A stretch of DNA of 5,774 nt from Cypionkella sp. (GTDB taxonomy: Bacteria > Pseudomonadota > Alphaproteobacteria > Rhodobacterales > Rhodobacteraceae), in contig JAGPBG010000163.1 of assembly GCA_018063485.1 (NCBI GenBank), positions 1-5,774 of the forward strand, given 5' to 3'. Each line of letters begins with the position of its first letter. Within the stretch, counting starts at the first letter, position 1. Below are positions 1-5,774 of this stretch, piece after piece. The translations under genes and the position numbers were made by a program. The notes under the pieces were generated by a model that saw only the letters and a program-made list of their open reading frames with translations, did not search any database and was not told where the DNA came from.

Positions 1-350
1 TTCTTGAACTCGAACTCCACATCGAAGGCAACCTCGCAGCCGCCCGCAGGCAGATCGGCAAAGCTCCAGACCGATTTCAGATGCTTGAACGGGCCGTCGA
101 TATACTCGGTCAAGATCTGCCCTTGCACAGGCAGCAATGTCACCCGGCTGCCGAATCTTTCGCGAAACACCTTGAAGCTGATCACCAGATCGGCCTCCAT
201 CACCTCGCCACCCGCGATTGCCGTGCGCGACCGGATACGCGCCGCCGCTGTCCAGGGCAGAAACTCCGGGTAACGCGCCACATCGGCAACCAGATCATAC
301 ATCTGCTGCGCCGTATAAGGCAGGGACTTCTTTTCAAAATGTCGCGGCAT
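1..350 (-). CDS. RatA/COQ10-family START-like (SRPBCC) protein, partial
   Basis: The reading frame starts at an ATG (complement of 348-350) and runs off the left edge, so 116 residues are seen and the C-terminus is missing; full family members are roughly 145-155 residues. The N-terminus MPRHFEKKSLPYTAQQMYDL, then VADVARYPEFLPW (about residues 21-33) and DGPFKHLKSVWSF (about 85-97), are hallmarks of the polyketide-cyclase/START family holding bacterial RatA and mitochondrial Coq10. A GAAGG ribosome-binding site lies 5 bases before the ATG (complement of 356-360). Coq10 relatives bind ubiquinone or its precursors and help respiratory electron transfer. E. coli RatA was described as a ribosome-association toxin, and automatic annotation often copies that name. 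In an alphaproteobacterium the ubiquinone-binding role seems to me more likely, but this is inference. It is divergent from hpt. Confidence 0.88.
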   Translation of the reverse strand, partial: MPRHFEKKSLPYTAQQMYDLVADVARYPEFLPWTAAARIRSRTAIAGGEVMEADLVISFKVFRERFGSRVTLLPVQGQILTEYIDGPFKHLKSVWSFADLPAGGCEVAFDVEFEFK

Positions 351-416
351 CGTGACCTTCGGCGTGACTCGCGCTTTGCTTTTGGGTAGGACAGAGGCAG
401 AAATCAAGAGGGCCCC
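351..416. promoter_or_regulatory. Divergent intergenic region between the RatA/COQ10 gene and hpt
   Basis: These 66 bases separate two divergent genes and must hold the start signals of both unless transcription comes from within a gene. On the plus strand a purine-rich stretch (AAGAGGG, 406-412) just before the hpt ATG serves as its ribosome-binding site. On the minus strand a TTGATT (complement of 402-407) could be a -35 element for the RatA/COQ10 gene, but no good -10 lies at normal spacing. I see no clear sigma-70 pair for hpt and no operator. Confidence 0.4.
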
Positions 417-962
417 ATGCCGCACCGTCCTTATGTTATTGATCAGATGATCTCGGCCAAGGCGATCGCCGCAAGGGTCGAGGCCCTCGCACGCCAGATA
501 ACCGAGCATTACAAGGGCTGCGACAAGCTGGTGGTGGTGGGCCTGTTGCGCGGCTCTTTCGTGTTCATCGCGGACCTCGTGCGCGAGATCGACCTGCCGG
601 TCGAGGTCGATTTTCTTGAGGCCTCATCTTATGGCAATGCCATGCACTCCAGCCGCGAAGTGCGGATCCTCAAGGATATTCGCGGCGAGATTGCCGGGCG
701 TGATGTGCTGGTGGTCGAAGATATTGTCGATACCGGCTTTACCCTGCATCATGTGGTGAACCTGCTGCGTTCGCGCGAACCGGCGCGGCTTGAGGTTTGC
801 GCGCTGCTCGATAAACCCACAAGGCGCGAGGCCGATATCCGCGCCACTTGGACCGGCTTTGAGATCCCCGATGAATTTGTCGTGGGCTATGGCATCGATT
901 TTGCTCAACGCAACCGCAACCTGCCCTATATCGGCAAGGTGCGCTTTACCGAACCGGAATGA
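417..962 (+). CDS. hpt: Hypoxanthine phosphoribosyltransferase (purine salvage)
   Basis: This 181-residue cytoplasmic enzyme should transfer the phosphoribosyl group of PRPP to hypoxanthine (and possibly guanine) to give IMP or GMP; the length is normal for bacterial Hpt. Visible motifs in order: LLRGS (residues 43-47, pyrophosphate loop), SSYG (70-73, flexible loop), the PRPP-binding signature [14 protein letters not shown] (97-110) with acidic pair E101-D102 and likely catalytic D105, LDKP (131-134) whose K133 should contact the purine O6, and [11 protein letters not shown] (154-164) with the purine/Mg-binding segment. Phe108 sits where many homologues have Arg, Lys or Leu, a mild variation. 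The ATG has an AAGAGGG purine tract 4 bases upstream. Its stop TGA overlaps the ATG of the next small gene, indicating a shared transcript. Substrate preference between hypoxanthine and guanine cannot be told from sequence alone. Confidence 0.94.
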   Translation: MPHRPYVIDQMISAKAIAARVEALARQITEHYKGCDKLVVVGLLRGSFVFIADLVREIDLPVEVDFLEASSYGNAMHSSREVRILKDIRGEIAGRDVLVVEDIVDTGFTLHHVVNLLRSREPARLEVCALLDKPTRREADIRATWTGFEIPDEFVVGYGIDFAQRNRNLPYIGKVRFTEPE

Positions 963-1138
963 ACCAGAACTGGCTGATCCGCATGGCGCGTTGGGCGCGC
1001 AAGCCTCCCTCATGGGGGCGGGTCAAACTGGTGCTGGGAGTGGTTGCGATTTGTCTGGCGATTTTCGGCTATGAAAAGTTGTTCGGGTGGCCCGATATCC
1101 TGACGGTAAATGCCCCGATTCGCATCAAGGCACATTGA
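959..1138 (+). CDS. Small single-pass membrane protein, translationally coupled to hpt
   Basis: A 59-codon frame starts at an ATG sharing bases with the hpt stop (ATGA, 959-962) and ends at TGA 1136-1138. The product has a basic, Trp-containing N-terminus ([15 protein letters not shown], residues 1-15), one hydrophobic segment at about residues 22-38 ([17 protein letters not shown]), then a short polar tail containing [11 protein letters not shown]. The positive charges before the hydrophobic segment predict a cytoplasmic N-terminus with a periplasmic tail. The one-base-shift overlap, the sensible membrane-protein composition, and my recollection of similar small proteins beside hpt in other Rhodobacterales support a real gene. 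No independent Shine-Dalgarno is well placed, so initiation probably depends on ribosomes finishing hpt. The function is unknown, and no enzymatic motif is visible. Confidence 0.75.
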   Translation: MNQNWLIRMARWARKPPSWGRVKLVLGVVAICLAIFGYEKLFGWPDILTVNAPIRIKAH

Positions 1139-1237
1139 GCCGAGCCGATGGTCTGAAAAGTCAGGTTCATTTTGCCCAAAGATGCGCTAGACTTACATCG
1201 TTAGTCTTTCCACCCGCAGATTGCCTCATAGGACTTC
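1139..1237 (+). promoter_or_regulatory. Gap upstream of the cytochrome c gene with weak promoter candidates
   Basis: The 99 bases between the small membrane protein and the cytochrome hold an AGGA ribosome-binding site (1230-1233) 4 bases before the ATG. Two poor sigma-70 pairings are possible: TTCATT (1166-1171) with TAGACT (1188-1193) at a 16-base spacer, or TTGCCC (1172-1177) with TACATC (1194-1199), also 16. Neither is close to consensus, so the cytochrome may have its own promoter here or be read through from hpt. No terminator-like hairpin is seen. Confidence 0.3.
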
Positions 1238-2149
1238 ATGCGTCGCTTTGTCTTTGGTCTTTTTGGACTGACCCTGATCGGTTTTGCCGGTTTTGTCATG
1301 CTGACCGCACCGCGCCCCAGCTCGATGAAGATTTATGAAGGGCTGACGGGCGACAAGACCAAAGGCGAGGCAGTGTTCTGGGCCACGGGCTGCGCCTCAT
1401 GCCATATGGCACCGGGCGCGACGGGGGATACGGAACTGGTGCTGGCGGGCGGGCAAAGTTTCGCCTCGCCCTTTGGCACCTTTCTGGCCCCGAACATCTC
1501 AACAGACCCCAAGACAGGCATTGGCGGCTGGTCCTTGGAGAAATTTGCCTATGCCGTTGTCGATGGGATTACCGCCGAAGGTCGCCACGCCTATCCCGCA
1601 ATGCCCTATGCGGCCTATAACAAGCTGCTACCGCAAGATATTGTCGATCTCAAGGCCTTCATGGACACCCTGCCGGCCTCGGATGTGCCAAGCCAGCCGC
1701 ATCAGATCGGCTTTCCGTTCAACATCCGCCGAACGCTGGGGATCTGGAAGCTGATGTTCGTGACGAAAGATTGGGTGGTTCAGGGCGATCTTTCCCCCGA
1801 GGCTTCACGCGGGCGCGATATCGCCGAGGCGATGGCGCATTGCGGCGAGTGTCACACCCCGCGCAATATCCTGGGCGGTCTGAAACGGTCTGAATGGCTG
1901 GCGGGCGCACCAAACCCCGATGGCAAGGGCCGCAGCCCCAATATCACGCCCGCTGTTTTGAAATGGTCGGAAGACGAGATCGTGGAATATCTGACCACAG
2001 GCTTTACGCCCGAGTTTGATTCCGTGGGCGGGCATATGGTGCATGTGGTTGAAAACATGTCTAAACTGCCTGAAAGTGACCGCCAGGCAGTGGCTGCCTA
2101 TCTGAAATCGGTGCCGCCAATTGCCGCCGCCCCGGCGGCTGCACCTTAG
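1238..2149 (+). CDS. Membrane-anchored diheme cytochrome c
   Basis: The 303-residue product begins with a short basic start and a hydrophobic segment (about residues 5-24). There is no convincing signal-peptidase site, so it is likely an uncleaved anchor displaying the rest in the periplasm. Two heme c sites are explicit: CASCH (52-56) and CGECH (202-206). Probable distal Met ligands are M122 in YPAMPYAAY and M267 in [10 protein letters not shown]. The linker [16 protein letters not shown] (159-174) is typical of the cytochrome c subunits that accept electrons from periplasmic alcohol, aldehyde or gluconate dehydrogenases. The C-terminus is Ala/Pro-rich ([13 protein letters not shown]). It should pass electrons between a periplasmic donor and the respiratory chain, but no dehydrogenase gene lies next to it, so the partner is unknown. 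Its TAG overlaps the lipA stop on the other strand. Confidence 0.93.
   Translation: MRRFVFGLFGLTLIGFAGFVMLTAPRPSSMKIYEGLTGDKTKGEAVFWATGCASCHMAPGATGDTELVLAGGQSFASPFGTFLAPNISTDPKTGIGGWSLEKFAYAVVDGITAEGRHAYPAMPYAAYNKLLPQDIVDLKAFMDTLPASDVPSQPHQIGFPFNIRRTLGIWKLMFVTKDWVVQGDLSPEASRGRDIAEAMAHCGECHTPRNILGGLKRSEWLAGAPNPDGKGRSPNITPAVLKWSEDEIVEYLTTGFTPEFDSVGGHMVHVVENMSKLPESDRQAVAAYLKSVPPIAAAPAAAP
2123..2139. terminator. Possible bidirectional hairpin at the cytochrome/lipA convergent end
   Basis: GCCGCC (2123-2128) and GGCGGC (2134-2139) can pair around a 5-base loop. For lipA transcripts the hairpin begins 6 bases past the stop codon; for the cytochrome it lies inside the last codons. No T-run follows on either strand, so it is not a standard intrinsic terminator. 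It may simply reflect Ala/Pro codons at the end of the cytochrome. Confidence 0.25.
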
Positions 2150-3096
2150 ACCCGATTCAGCTTTTCCAACCGTGCCGCGCGCAAGCGCGCAAAATCATCG
2201 CCCGCGTGATAGCTGGAACGGGTCAGCGGTGTGGCCGACACCATCAGAAAGCCTTTGCCATAGGCGGCGGTTTCATAGCCTTTGAATTCCTCGGGCGTCA
2301 CGAACCGCTCAACAGAGTGATGTTTGGGGGTGGGCTGTAAATACTGCCCGATGGTCAGAAAATCGACATCCGCCGCGCGCATGTCATCCATCACCTGCTG
2401 GATGCCCTGACGGTCTTCGCCAAGCCCTACCATCACGCCCGATTTGGTGAACATCGCCGGATCAAGTTCTTTCACCCGCTGCAACAACCGCAAGGAATGG
2501 AAATACCGCGCACCGGGGCGCACCGAGGGATACAGCCCCGGCACGGTTTCAAGATTGTGGTTGAACACATCGGGCCGCGCCTCGACCACCTTTTCCAGGG
2601 CCTCCGGAGCGCATTTCAGGAAATCGGGCGTCAGAATCTCGATCGTAGTGCCGGGCGAGCGGTGGCGCACGGCGCGGATGGTCATGGCGAAATGCTCGGC
2701 ACCGCCATCGTCCAGATCGTCGCGATCAACCGATGTGATCACCACATGCTTCAGCCCCAACTCGGTCACCGCATGGGCGACGCGCCCCGGCTCGAACGTG
2801 TCCAGCGCCTTGGGCTTGCCAGTGGCGATGTTGCAAAACGAACAGCCACGGGTGCAAATGTCGCCCATGATCATCATGGTGGCATGACCCGCCGACCAGC
2901 ATTCGCCCACATTCGGGCACCCCGCCTCTTCGCAGACCGTCACCAGCTTTTTCTCGCGCAGAATGTCGCGGGTTTTCTTGTAGCCTTCCGAGGTCGGCGC
3001 GCGCACCCTGATCCAATCAGGCTTTTTCGGCTGGGCATTGTCGGGCCGATGGGCCTTTTCGGGGTGGCGTTGATCTGGAAGTTTAAGATCGCGCAA
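2146..3096 (-). CDS. lipA: Lipoyl synthase (radical SAM)
   Basis: This 316-residue cytoplasmic enzyme inserts two sulfurs into octanoyl groups on carrier domains, making the lipoyl cofactor of pyruvate and 2-oxoglutarate dehydrogenases and the glycine cleavage H protein. Both iron-sulfur sites are intact: the auxiliary cluster motif [12 protein letters not shown] (C55, C60, C66) and the radical-SAM motif CTRGCSFC (C81, C85, C88). The C-terminal RSSY (293-296), whose serine ligates the sulfur-donating auxiliary cluster in studied LipA, is present. The length is normal. The start is a TTG (complement of 3094-3096) with AGGGGG 8 bases upstream; no in-frame ATG lies nearby, and the resulting N-terminus [16 protein letters not shown] matches Rhodobacterales LipA as I recall it. 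No lipB or dehydrogenase gene is in view. The gene lies 135 bases downstream of oxyR on the same strand. Confidence 0.97.
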   Translation of the reverse strand: MRDLKLPDQRHPEKAHRPDNAQPKKPDWIRVRAPTSEGYKKTRDILREKKLVTVCEEAGCPNVGECWSAGHATMMIMGDICTRGCSFCNIATGKPKALDTFEPGRVAHAVTELGLKHVVITSVDRDDLDDGGAEHFAMTIRAVRHRSPGTTIEILTPDFLKCAPEALEKVVEARPDVFNHNLETVPGLYPSVRPGARYFHSLRLLQRVKELDPAMFTKSGVMVGLGEDRQGIQQVMDDMRAADVDFLTIGQYLQPTPKHHSVERFVTPEEFKGYETAAYGKGFLMVSATPLTRSSYHAGDDFARLRAARLEKLNRV

Positions 3097-3231
3097 GACA
3101 AATTCCCCCTGAAAACCGGTTTATTTCAAATAGTATGCCAGAACCAACTTGGCAACGGCGTTAAAAGCCGCAGGGCCATGCAATCAGGGCAAGGCTGTTT
3201 CAACCCAAAGCCTTCCAATTTCGACGACACG
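3097..3231 (-). promoter_or_regulatory. oxyR–lipA intergenic region with a candidate lipA promoter
   Basis: On the minus strand, TTGCCA (complement of 3150-3155) is a good -35 element. At a 17-base spacer it faces TATTTG (complement of 3127-3132), a weak -10; TACTAT (complement of 3130-3135) is a better -10 but only 14 bases away. Just after the oxyR stop, arms AAGGCT/AGCCTT (3191-3196 and 3209-3214) can form a 6-base-pair hairpin with a 12-base loop but have no following T-run, so it would be a poor oxyR terminator. Read-through from oxyR into lipA is therefore possible. No small gene is evident. Confidence 0.35.
3105..3110 (-). promoter_or_regulatory. lipA ribosome-binding site fixing a TTG start
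   Basis: AGGGGG, read on the minus strand, sits 8 bases before the TTG codon. Together with the absence of an in-frame ATG or GTG nearby and the family-like N-terminus that follows, it supports the TTG as the true start. Confidence 0.7.
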
Positions 3232-4176
3232 CTAGAGGTCAACCTTGACTGGTGCGGCGCATTTCCGGGCGGCGTTCACCAACCCCTGCCCAGCCTCGGC
3301 CAGGATCCGGGCAAGATCACTGAACCAGCCCTCTGCCGGTGTGGCCGCCCGCCTGACCAGAACCACCTGCCGCGCCGGGGCCGGATCGGCAAAGCGCATC
3401 AGCGCCATTTTCGGCGCGGCCTTGACCTCTTGCAGCAGCGCGATTTCAGGCAGCAACGTCAGGCCGAACCCTTCGGCCACCAACCCCACCAGAGTGGACA
3501 AGGAAGATGCCCCCAGGTCAATCCGCTGCACCCGACGCGTCAGCCCGCAGACCTCAAGCGCCTGGTCGGCCAGGCAATGCCCCTCATCCAGGAGCAAAAG
3601 CTGATCAGGATCAAGCGCGCGGGGCCGCAATCCCTCAGTCTGACCCATGGCGCGCAGGCGTGCCGCACTTCCAGCCAGTACGAATTGATCTTCAAAAAGC
3701 GGAACCTCAACCAGCCGTGCCCGCCCGGCGCTGGTCGCCAAGACCACCGCATCCAGCGTGCCTGCTTCCAACTCGTCGATCAACTGTTCTGTGCGCGCCT
3801 CTCTCAGGCGCAAGTCGCGGGTGATGTCGGTTGCACGCAAACGCGCCAGAACCCGCGGCAACAGATAGGGGGCAATGGTGGGGATGATGCCCAGTTGCAA
3901 CCGCCCCTCCAAAGCCGCCGCCCGGCCCAAGGCCTCAAGCTCGCGCACTTCGCGCAGAATCCTTGCCCCGCGCTCCAGAACATCGCGCCCCGCGGGGGTA
4001 AGCCGCGCTTCGCGCGGCAAGCGTTCGACCAGTTGAACCCCCAAGACCGCTTCCAACTCGCGCATCTGCATCGAAAGCGCAGGCTGGCTGATATGCACCC
4101 GCTCGGCCGCGCGGGCAAAGTTGCGCTCTTCGGCGAGGGCCTCGAAGTAACGCAATTGGCGTAGCGTCAGAGCCAT
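3232..4176 (-). CDS. oxyR: LysR-type hydrogen peroxide sensor/activator OxyR
   Basis: The 314-residue protein has a LysR-type N-terminal helix-turn-helix (about residues 18-40, [20 protein letters not shown]) followed by a two-lobed sensor domain. Within [18 protein letters not shown] (193-210) lie C201 and C210, nine residues apart like the C199/C208 pair whose disulfide switches E. coli OxyR. Other peroxide-pocket positions also align by eye: T100 in [12 protein letters not shown]129, H200 and R276. This distinguishes it from generic LysR regulators. A third cysteine, C306, sits near the C-terminus. The ATG (complement of 4174-4176) follows AAGGA with a 6-base spacer. It is divergent from a catalase gene, the expected target. 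Family knowledge predicts activation of katA on oxidation and repression of its own promoter. The cysteine and pocket assignments are my alignment, not a computed one. Confidence 0.95.
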   Translation of the reverse strand: MALTLRQLRYFEALAEERNFARAAERVHISQPALSMQMRELEAVLGVQLVERLPREARLTPAGRDVLERGARILREVRELEALGRAAALEGRLQLGIIPTIAPYLLPRVLARLRATDITRDLRLREARTEQLIDELEAGTLDAVVLATSAGRARLVEVPLFEDQFVLAGSAARLRAMGQTEGLRPRALDPDQLLLLDEGHCLADQALEVCGLTRRVQRIDLGASSLSTLVGLVAEGFGLTLLPEIALLQEVKAAPKMALMRFADPAPARQVVLVRRAATPAEGWFSDLARILAEAGQGLVNAARKCAAPVKVDL

Positions 4177-4273
4177 AAGCTTTCCTTATAGTAATACGAA
4201 GAAATTCGGATTTAAAATTATTCCAAAATGCAGGCATAGTCCAGCCAACCGAAACCTATGGGGGGAATCAGCG
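4177..4273. promoter_or_regulatory. Shared oxyR–katA control region, probable OxyR operator
   Basis: These 97 bases between divergent oxyR and katA include a markedly AT-rich core (about 4186-4230) in an otherwise GC-rich window. An interrupted dyad TAAT-N21-ATTA (4192-4195 and 4217-4220) centres on about 4206, and ATAG occurs at 4188-4191. The 37-base span 4188-4224 has the size of an OxyR tetramer site, but the full E. coli pattern of four ATAG/CTAT quarters is not present. For oxyR, TTGGCT and TGGAAT (complements of 4243-4248 and 4220-4225, 17-base spacer) are possible -35/-10 elements. Ribosome-binding sites flank both ends: AAGGA for oxyR (complement of 4183-4187) and GGGGGGA for katA (4260-4266, 7 bases before the ATG). 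Confidence 0.65.
4212..4240 (+). promoter_or_regulatory. Candidate katA promoter
   Basis: TTAAAA (4212-4217) and CATAGT (4235-4240) are separated by 17 bases, each matching the sigma-70 consensus at 4 of 6 positions. Transcription would begin near 4247, leaving a leader of about 27 bases that includes the GGGGGGA ribosome-binding site. The weak elements suit a gene needing an activator, and the dyad at 4192-4220 would overlap the -35, as expected for OxyR activation. This is inference from spacing. Confidence 0.35.
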
Positions 4274-5722
4274 ATGACACGTCTGACCACAACCGCCGGC
4301 GCACCGATTGCCGATAATCAGAACAGCGAAACCGCAGGCCCGCGCGGCCCGGTCTTGCTGCAAGATTATCAATTGCTTGAAAAACTGGCGCATCAGAACC
4401 GCGAGCGTATTCCCGAACGTGTGGTCCATGCCAAGGGCTGGGGTGCCCATGGCACGCTGACCATCACCGGCGACATCACCAGATATTCGCGCGCCGCCGT
4501 GTTCAAACCGGGCAGCAAGACCGAGATGCTGGCGCGGTTCTCAACCGTGGCCGGTGAGGCTGGTGCGGCGGATCACGAGCGCGACGTGCGCGGCTTTTCG
4601 CTGAAATTCTATACATCCGAGGGTAACTGGGATCTGGTCGGCAACAACACCCCGGTGTTTTTTGTCCGCGATGCGCTCAAATTCCCCGATTTCATCCATA
4701 CCCAAAAGCGCCATCCGCGCACGAACCTGCGCTCGCCCACCGCGATGTGGGATTTCTGGAGCCTCAGCCCCGAGTCCCTGCATCAGGTCACCATCCTGAT
4801 GTCGGATCGCGGCCTGCCGCAAACGCCGATGCAGATGAACGGTTACGGCAGCCACACCTATTCGCTGTGGAATGCGCAGGGTGAGCGGTTCTGGGTGAAA
4901 TTCCACTTCAAGACCATGCAGGGCCATGCGCATTTCACCAATGCCGAAGGCAATGCCAAAATCGCGCAAACCCGTGAGGGCTATCAAGAGGCCCTCTTTG
5001 GCGGCATCGAGGCGGGGAATTTCCCGAAATGGCGGATGATGGTCCAGATCATGCCAGAGATGGACGCCGAAAAGACCAACTATAACCCGTTCGATCTGAC
5101 CAAAGTTTGGCCACATGCCGATTATCCGCTGATAGAGGTTGGTATTGTCGAGTTGAACCGCAACCCCGACAACTATTTCGCCGAGATCGAGCAGGCCGCC
5201 TTTTCACCTTCAAACAAGGTTCCGGGCATTGGCTATTCGCCCGACAAGATGTTGCAGGCGCGGGTGTTTTCCTATGCCGACGCCCACCGCTACCGGCTTG
5301 GCACCCATTACGAGGCACTGCCAGTCAATGCCCCGAAATGCCCGGTGCATCACTATCACAAAGACGGTTCGATGAATTTCATGGGCCCGAAAACCGGCCA
5401 TGTTGATGCCTATTACGAACCAAACTCGATCGCATCCGCAGCGAAAGAAGATCCCTCGGTGGCCGAACCGCCGCTGCGGATTTCGGGGGATGCGGCGCGC
5501 TATGATCACCGCGATGGCAATGATGATTACGGCCAGCCACGGGTGCTGCATGACAAGGTGATGAATGACGAAGAGCGCCACCGGCTTTACGCCAACACGG
5601 CCGCTGCCATGCAAGGCGTGCCCGAAGACATCGTGGACCGCGCGCTGGGTCATTATGACAAGATCAGCCAGAACTACGGCGACGGTATCCGCGCCGCCCG
5701 TGCCAAACTGGCGATGAAGTAA
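4274..5722 (+). CDS. katA: Monofunctional heme catalase, small-subunit type
   Basis: The 482-residue enzyme splits hydrogen peroxide into water and oxygen in the cytoplasm; no signal peptide is present. The length fits small-subunit (clade 3-like) catalases, without the extra C-terminal domain of KatE-type enzymes. Key features in order: the active-site signature [17 protein letters not shown] (44-60) with distal catalytic H52, ARFSTVAGE (87-95), the distal asparagine N125 in [10 protein letters not shown], and the proximal heme signature [17 protein letters not shown] (330-346) with axial ligand Y334. [11 protein letters not shown] (351-361) follows, as usual in this family. The chosen ATG has GGGGGGA 7 bases upstream; the earlier ATG at 4258 is in another frame. 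It is divergent from oxyR and followed by an intrinsic terminator, so it is probably transcribed alone under peroxide control. NADPH binding is likely for this clade but not shown. Confidence 0.97.
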   Translation: MTRLTTTAGAPIADNQNSETAGPRGPVLLQDYQLLEKLAHQNRERIPERVVHAKGWGAHGTLTITGDITRYSRAAVFKPGSKTEMLARFSTVAGEAGAADHERDVRGFSLKFYTSEGNWDLVGNNTPVFFVRDALKFPDFIHTQKRHPRTNLRSPTAMWDFWSLSPESLHQVTILMSDRGLPQTPMQMNGYGSHTYSLWNAQGERFWVKFHFKTMQGHAHFTNAEGNAKIAQTREGYQEALFGGIEAGNFPKWRMMVQIMPEMDAEKTNYNPFDLTKVWPHADYPLIEVGIVELNRNPDNYFAEIEQAAFSPSNKVPGIGYSPDKMLQARVFSYADAHRYRLGTHYEALPVNAPKCPVHHYHKDGSMNFMGPKTGHVDAYYEPNSIASAAKEDPSVAEPPLRISGDAARYDHRDGNDDYGQPRVLHDKVMNDEERHRLYANTAAAMQGVPEDIVDRALGHYDKISQNYGDGIRAARAKLAMK

Positions 5723-5728
5723 CCTTGC

Positions 5729-5755
5729 ACGGGGGCGCATGTCGCCCCCGTTTCT
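5729..5755 (+). terminator. Rho-independent terminator of katA
   Basis: ACGGGGGCG (5729-5737) pairs perfectly with CGCCCCCGT (5743-5751) around loop CATGT, giving a 9-base-pair, nearly all-GC stem that starts 6 bases after the katA stop. The short tract TTTCT (5751-5755) follows. The T-run is brief but the stem is very strong. Confidence 0.85.
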
Positions 5756-5773
5756 GCCCCCGTCTGGCCCCCG
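5744..5773 (+). repeat. Three near-tandem copies of GCCCCCG after katA
   Basis: The heptamer GCCCCCG occurs at 5744-5750, 5756-5762 and 5767-5773, with start-to-start steps of 12 and 11 bases. The first copy is the right arm of the katA terminator. The others could pair with the same left arm (CGGGGGC, 5730-5736) to give longer-looped alternative hairpins. The array may continue past the window edge. Confidence 0.55.
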
Positions 5774-5774
5774 C

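Noticed and set aside
624..1013. A 129-residue minus-strand frame opposite hpt and the small membrane-protein gene
   Set aside because: The plus-strand hpt is certain from its PRPP motif; the antisense product has no recognisable features.
1087..1338. An 83-residue plus-strand frame bridging the gap before the cytochrome gene
   Set aside because: It overlaps the small membrane-protein gene and the cytochrome signal anchor out of frame, and its composition is not protein-like; the cytochrome ATG at 1238 has its own ribosome-binding site.
3191..3214. Inverted repeat AAGGCT/AGCCTT considered as the oxyR terminator
   Set aside because: The stem has only 6 base pairs with a 12-base loop and no T-run on the oxyR strand, so it does not meet the pattern of an intrinsic terminator.
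2497..4164. A 555-residue open frame on the plus strand running across the 5' part of lipA, the intergenic region and nearly all of oxyR
   Set aside because: It lies antisense to two unmistakable genes with intact catalytic and sensing motifs. Its translation is rich in Gln, Arg, His and Pro with no recognisable domain, as expected from the complement of GC-biased codons, and no ribosome-binding site stands out.
4187..4192. TATAGT as a katA -10 element
   Set aside because: It resembles the consensus well, but the sequence 17 bases upstream (GCGTCA, 4164-4169) is not a -35 and lies inside oxyR; the pair at 4212-4240 fits better.
4541..5116. A 191-residue minus-strand frame opposite the middle of katA
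   Set aside because: It mirrors catalase codons; no family motif and no plausible upstream signals.
5210..5740. A 176-residue minus-strand frame opposite the end of katA
   Set aside because: It is antisense to well-conserved catalase sequence, starts inside the katA terminator hairpin, and shows only Val/Ile/His-rich filler without a known motif.

Overview
The window looks like an ordinary chromosomal stretch from an alphaproteobacterium, most likely Rhodobacterales (Roseobacter/Rhodobacter group). The grounds are the GC-rich codon use with G/C-heavy third positions, the recognisable Rhodobacterales-style N-terminus of the lipoyl synthase with its TTG start, the hpt–small membrane protein pair, and the oxyR/catalase pair. 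This assignment rests on recalled family patterns, not on a search. No mobile element, CRISPR array, tRNA or rRNA gene is visible.

Layout from left to right. A RatA/COQ10-family START-like protein (minus strand, cut off by the window edge) is divergent from hpt, a purine phosphoribosyltransferase (plus). The hpt stop overlaps the ATG of a 59-residue single-pass membrane protein (ATGA overlap). After a 99-base gap comes a membrane-anchored diheme cytochrome c (plus). Its stop codon overlaps, tail to tail, the stop of lipA (lipoyl synthase, minus strand, TTG start). Upstream of lipA, on the same strand and 135 bases away, lies oxyR, a LysR-type peroxide sensor with both redox cysteines. oxyR is divergent from a monofunctional heme catalase gene (katA, plus), which ends in a strong intrinsic terminator at the right edge.

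Functionally there are three themes. oxyR and katA form a classic peroxide-sensing and peroxide-removing pair sharing a 97-base AT-rich control region. lipA supplies the lipoyl cofactor for the 2-oxoacid dehydrogenases and glycine cleavage. The diheme cytochrome and the RatA/COQ10 protein both point loosely to respiratory electron transfer. Purine salvage (hpt) is unrelated metabolically.

I found no convincing undescribed multi-gene system. The points most worth a second look are the coupled small membrane protein after hpt, the cytochrome without an adjacent dehydrogenase, the tail-to-tail stop overlap, the oxyR–katA control region, and the iterated GCCCCCG heptamer after katA.
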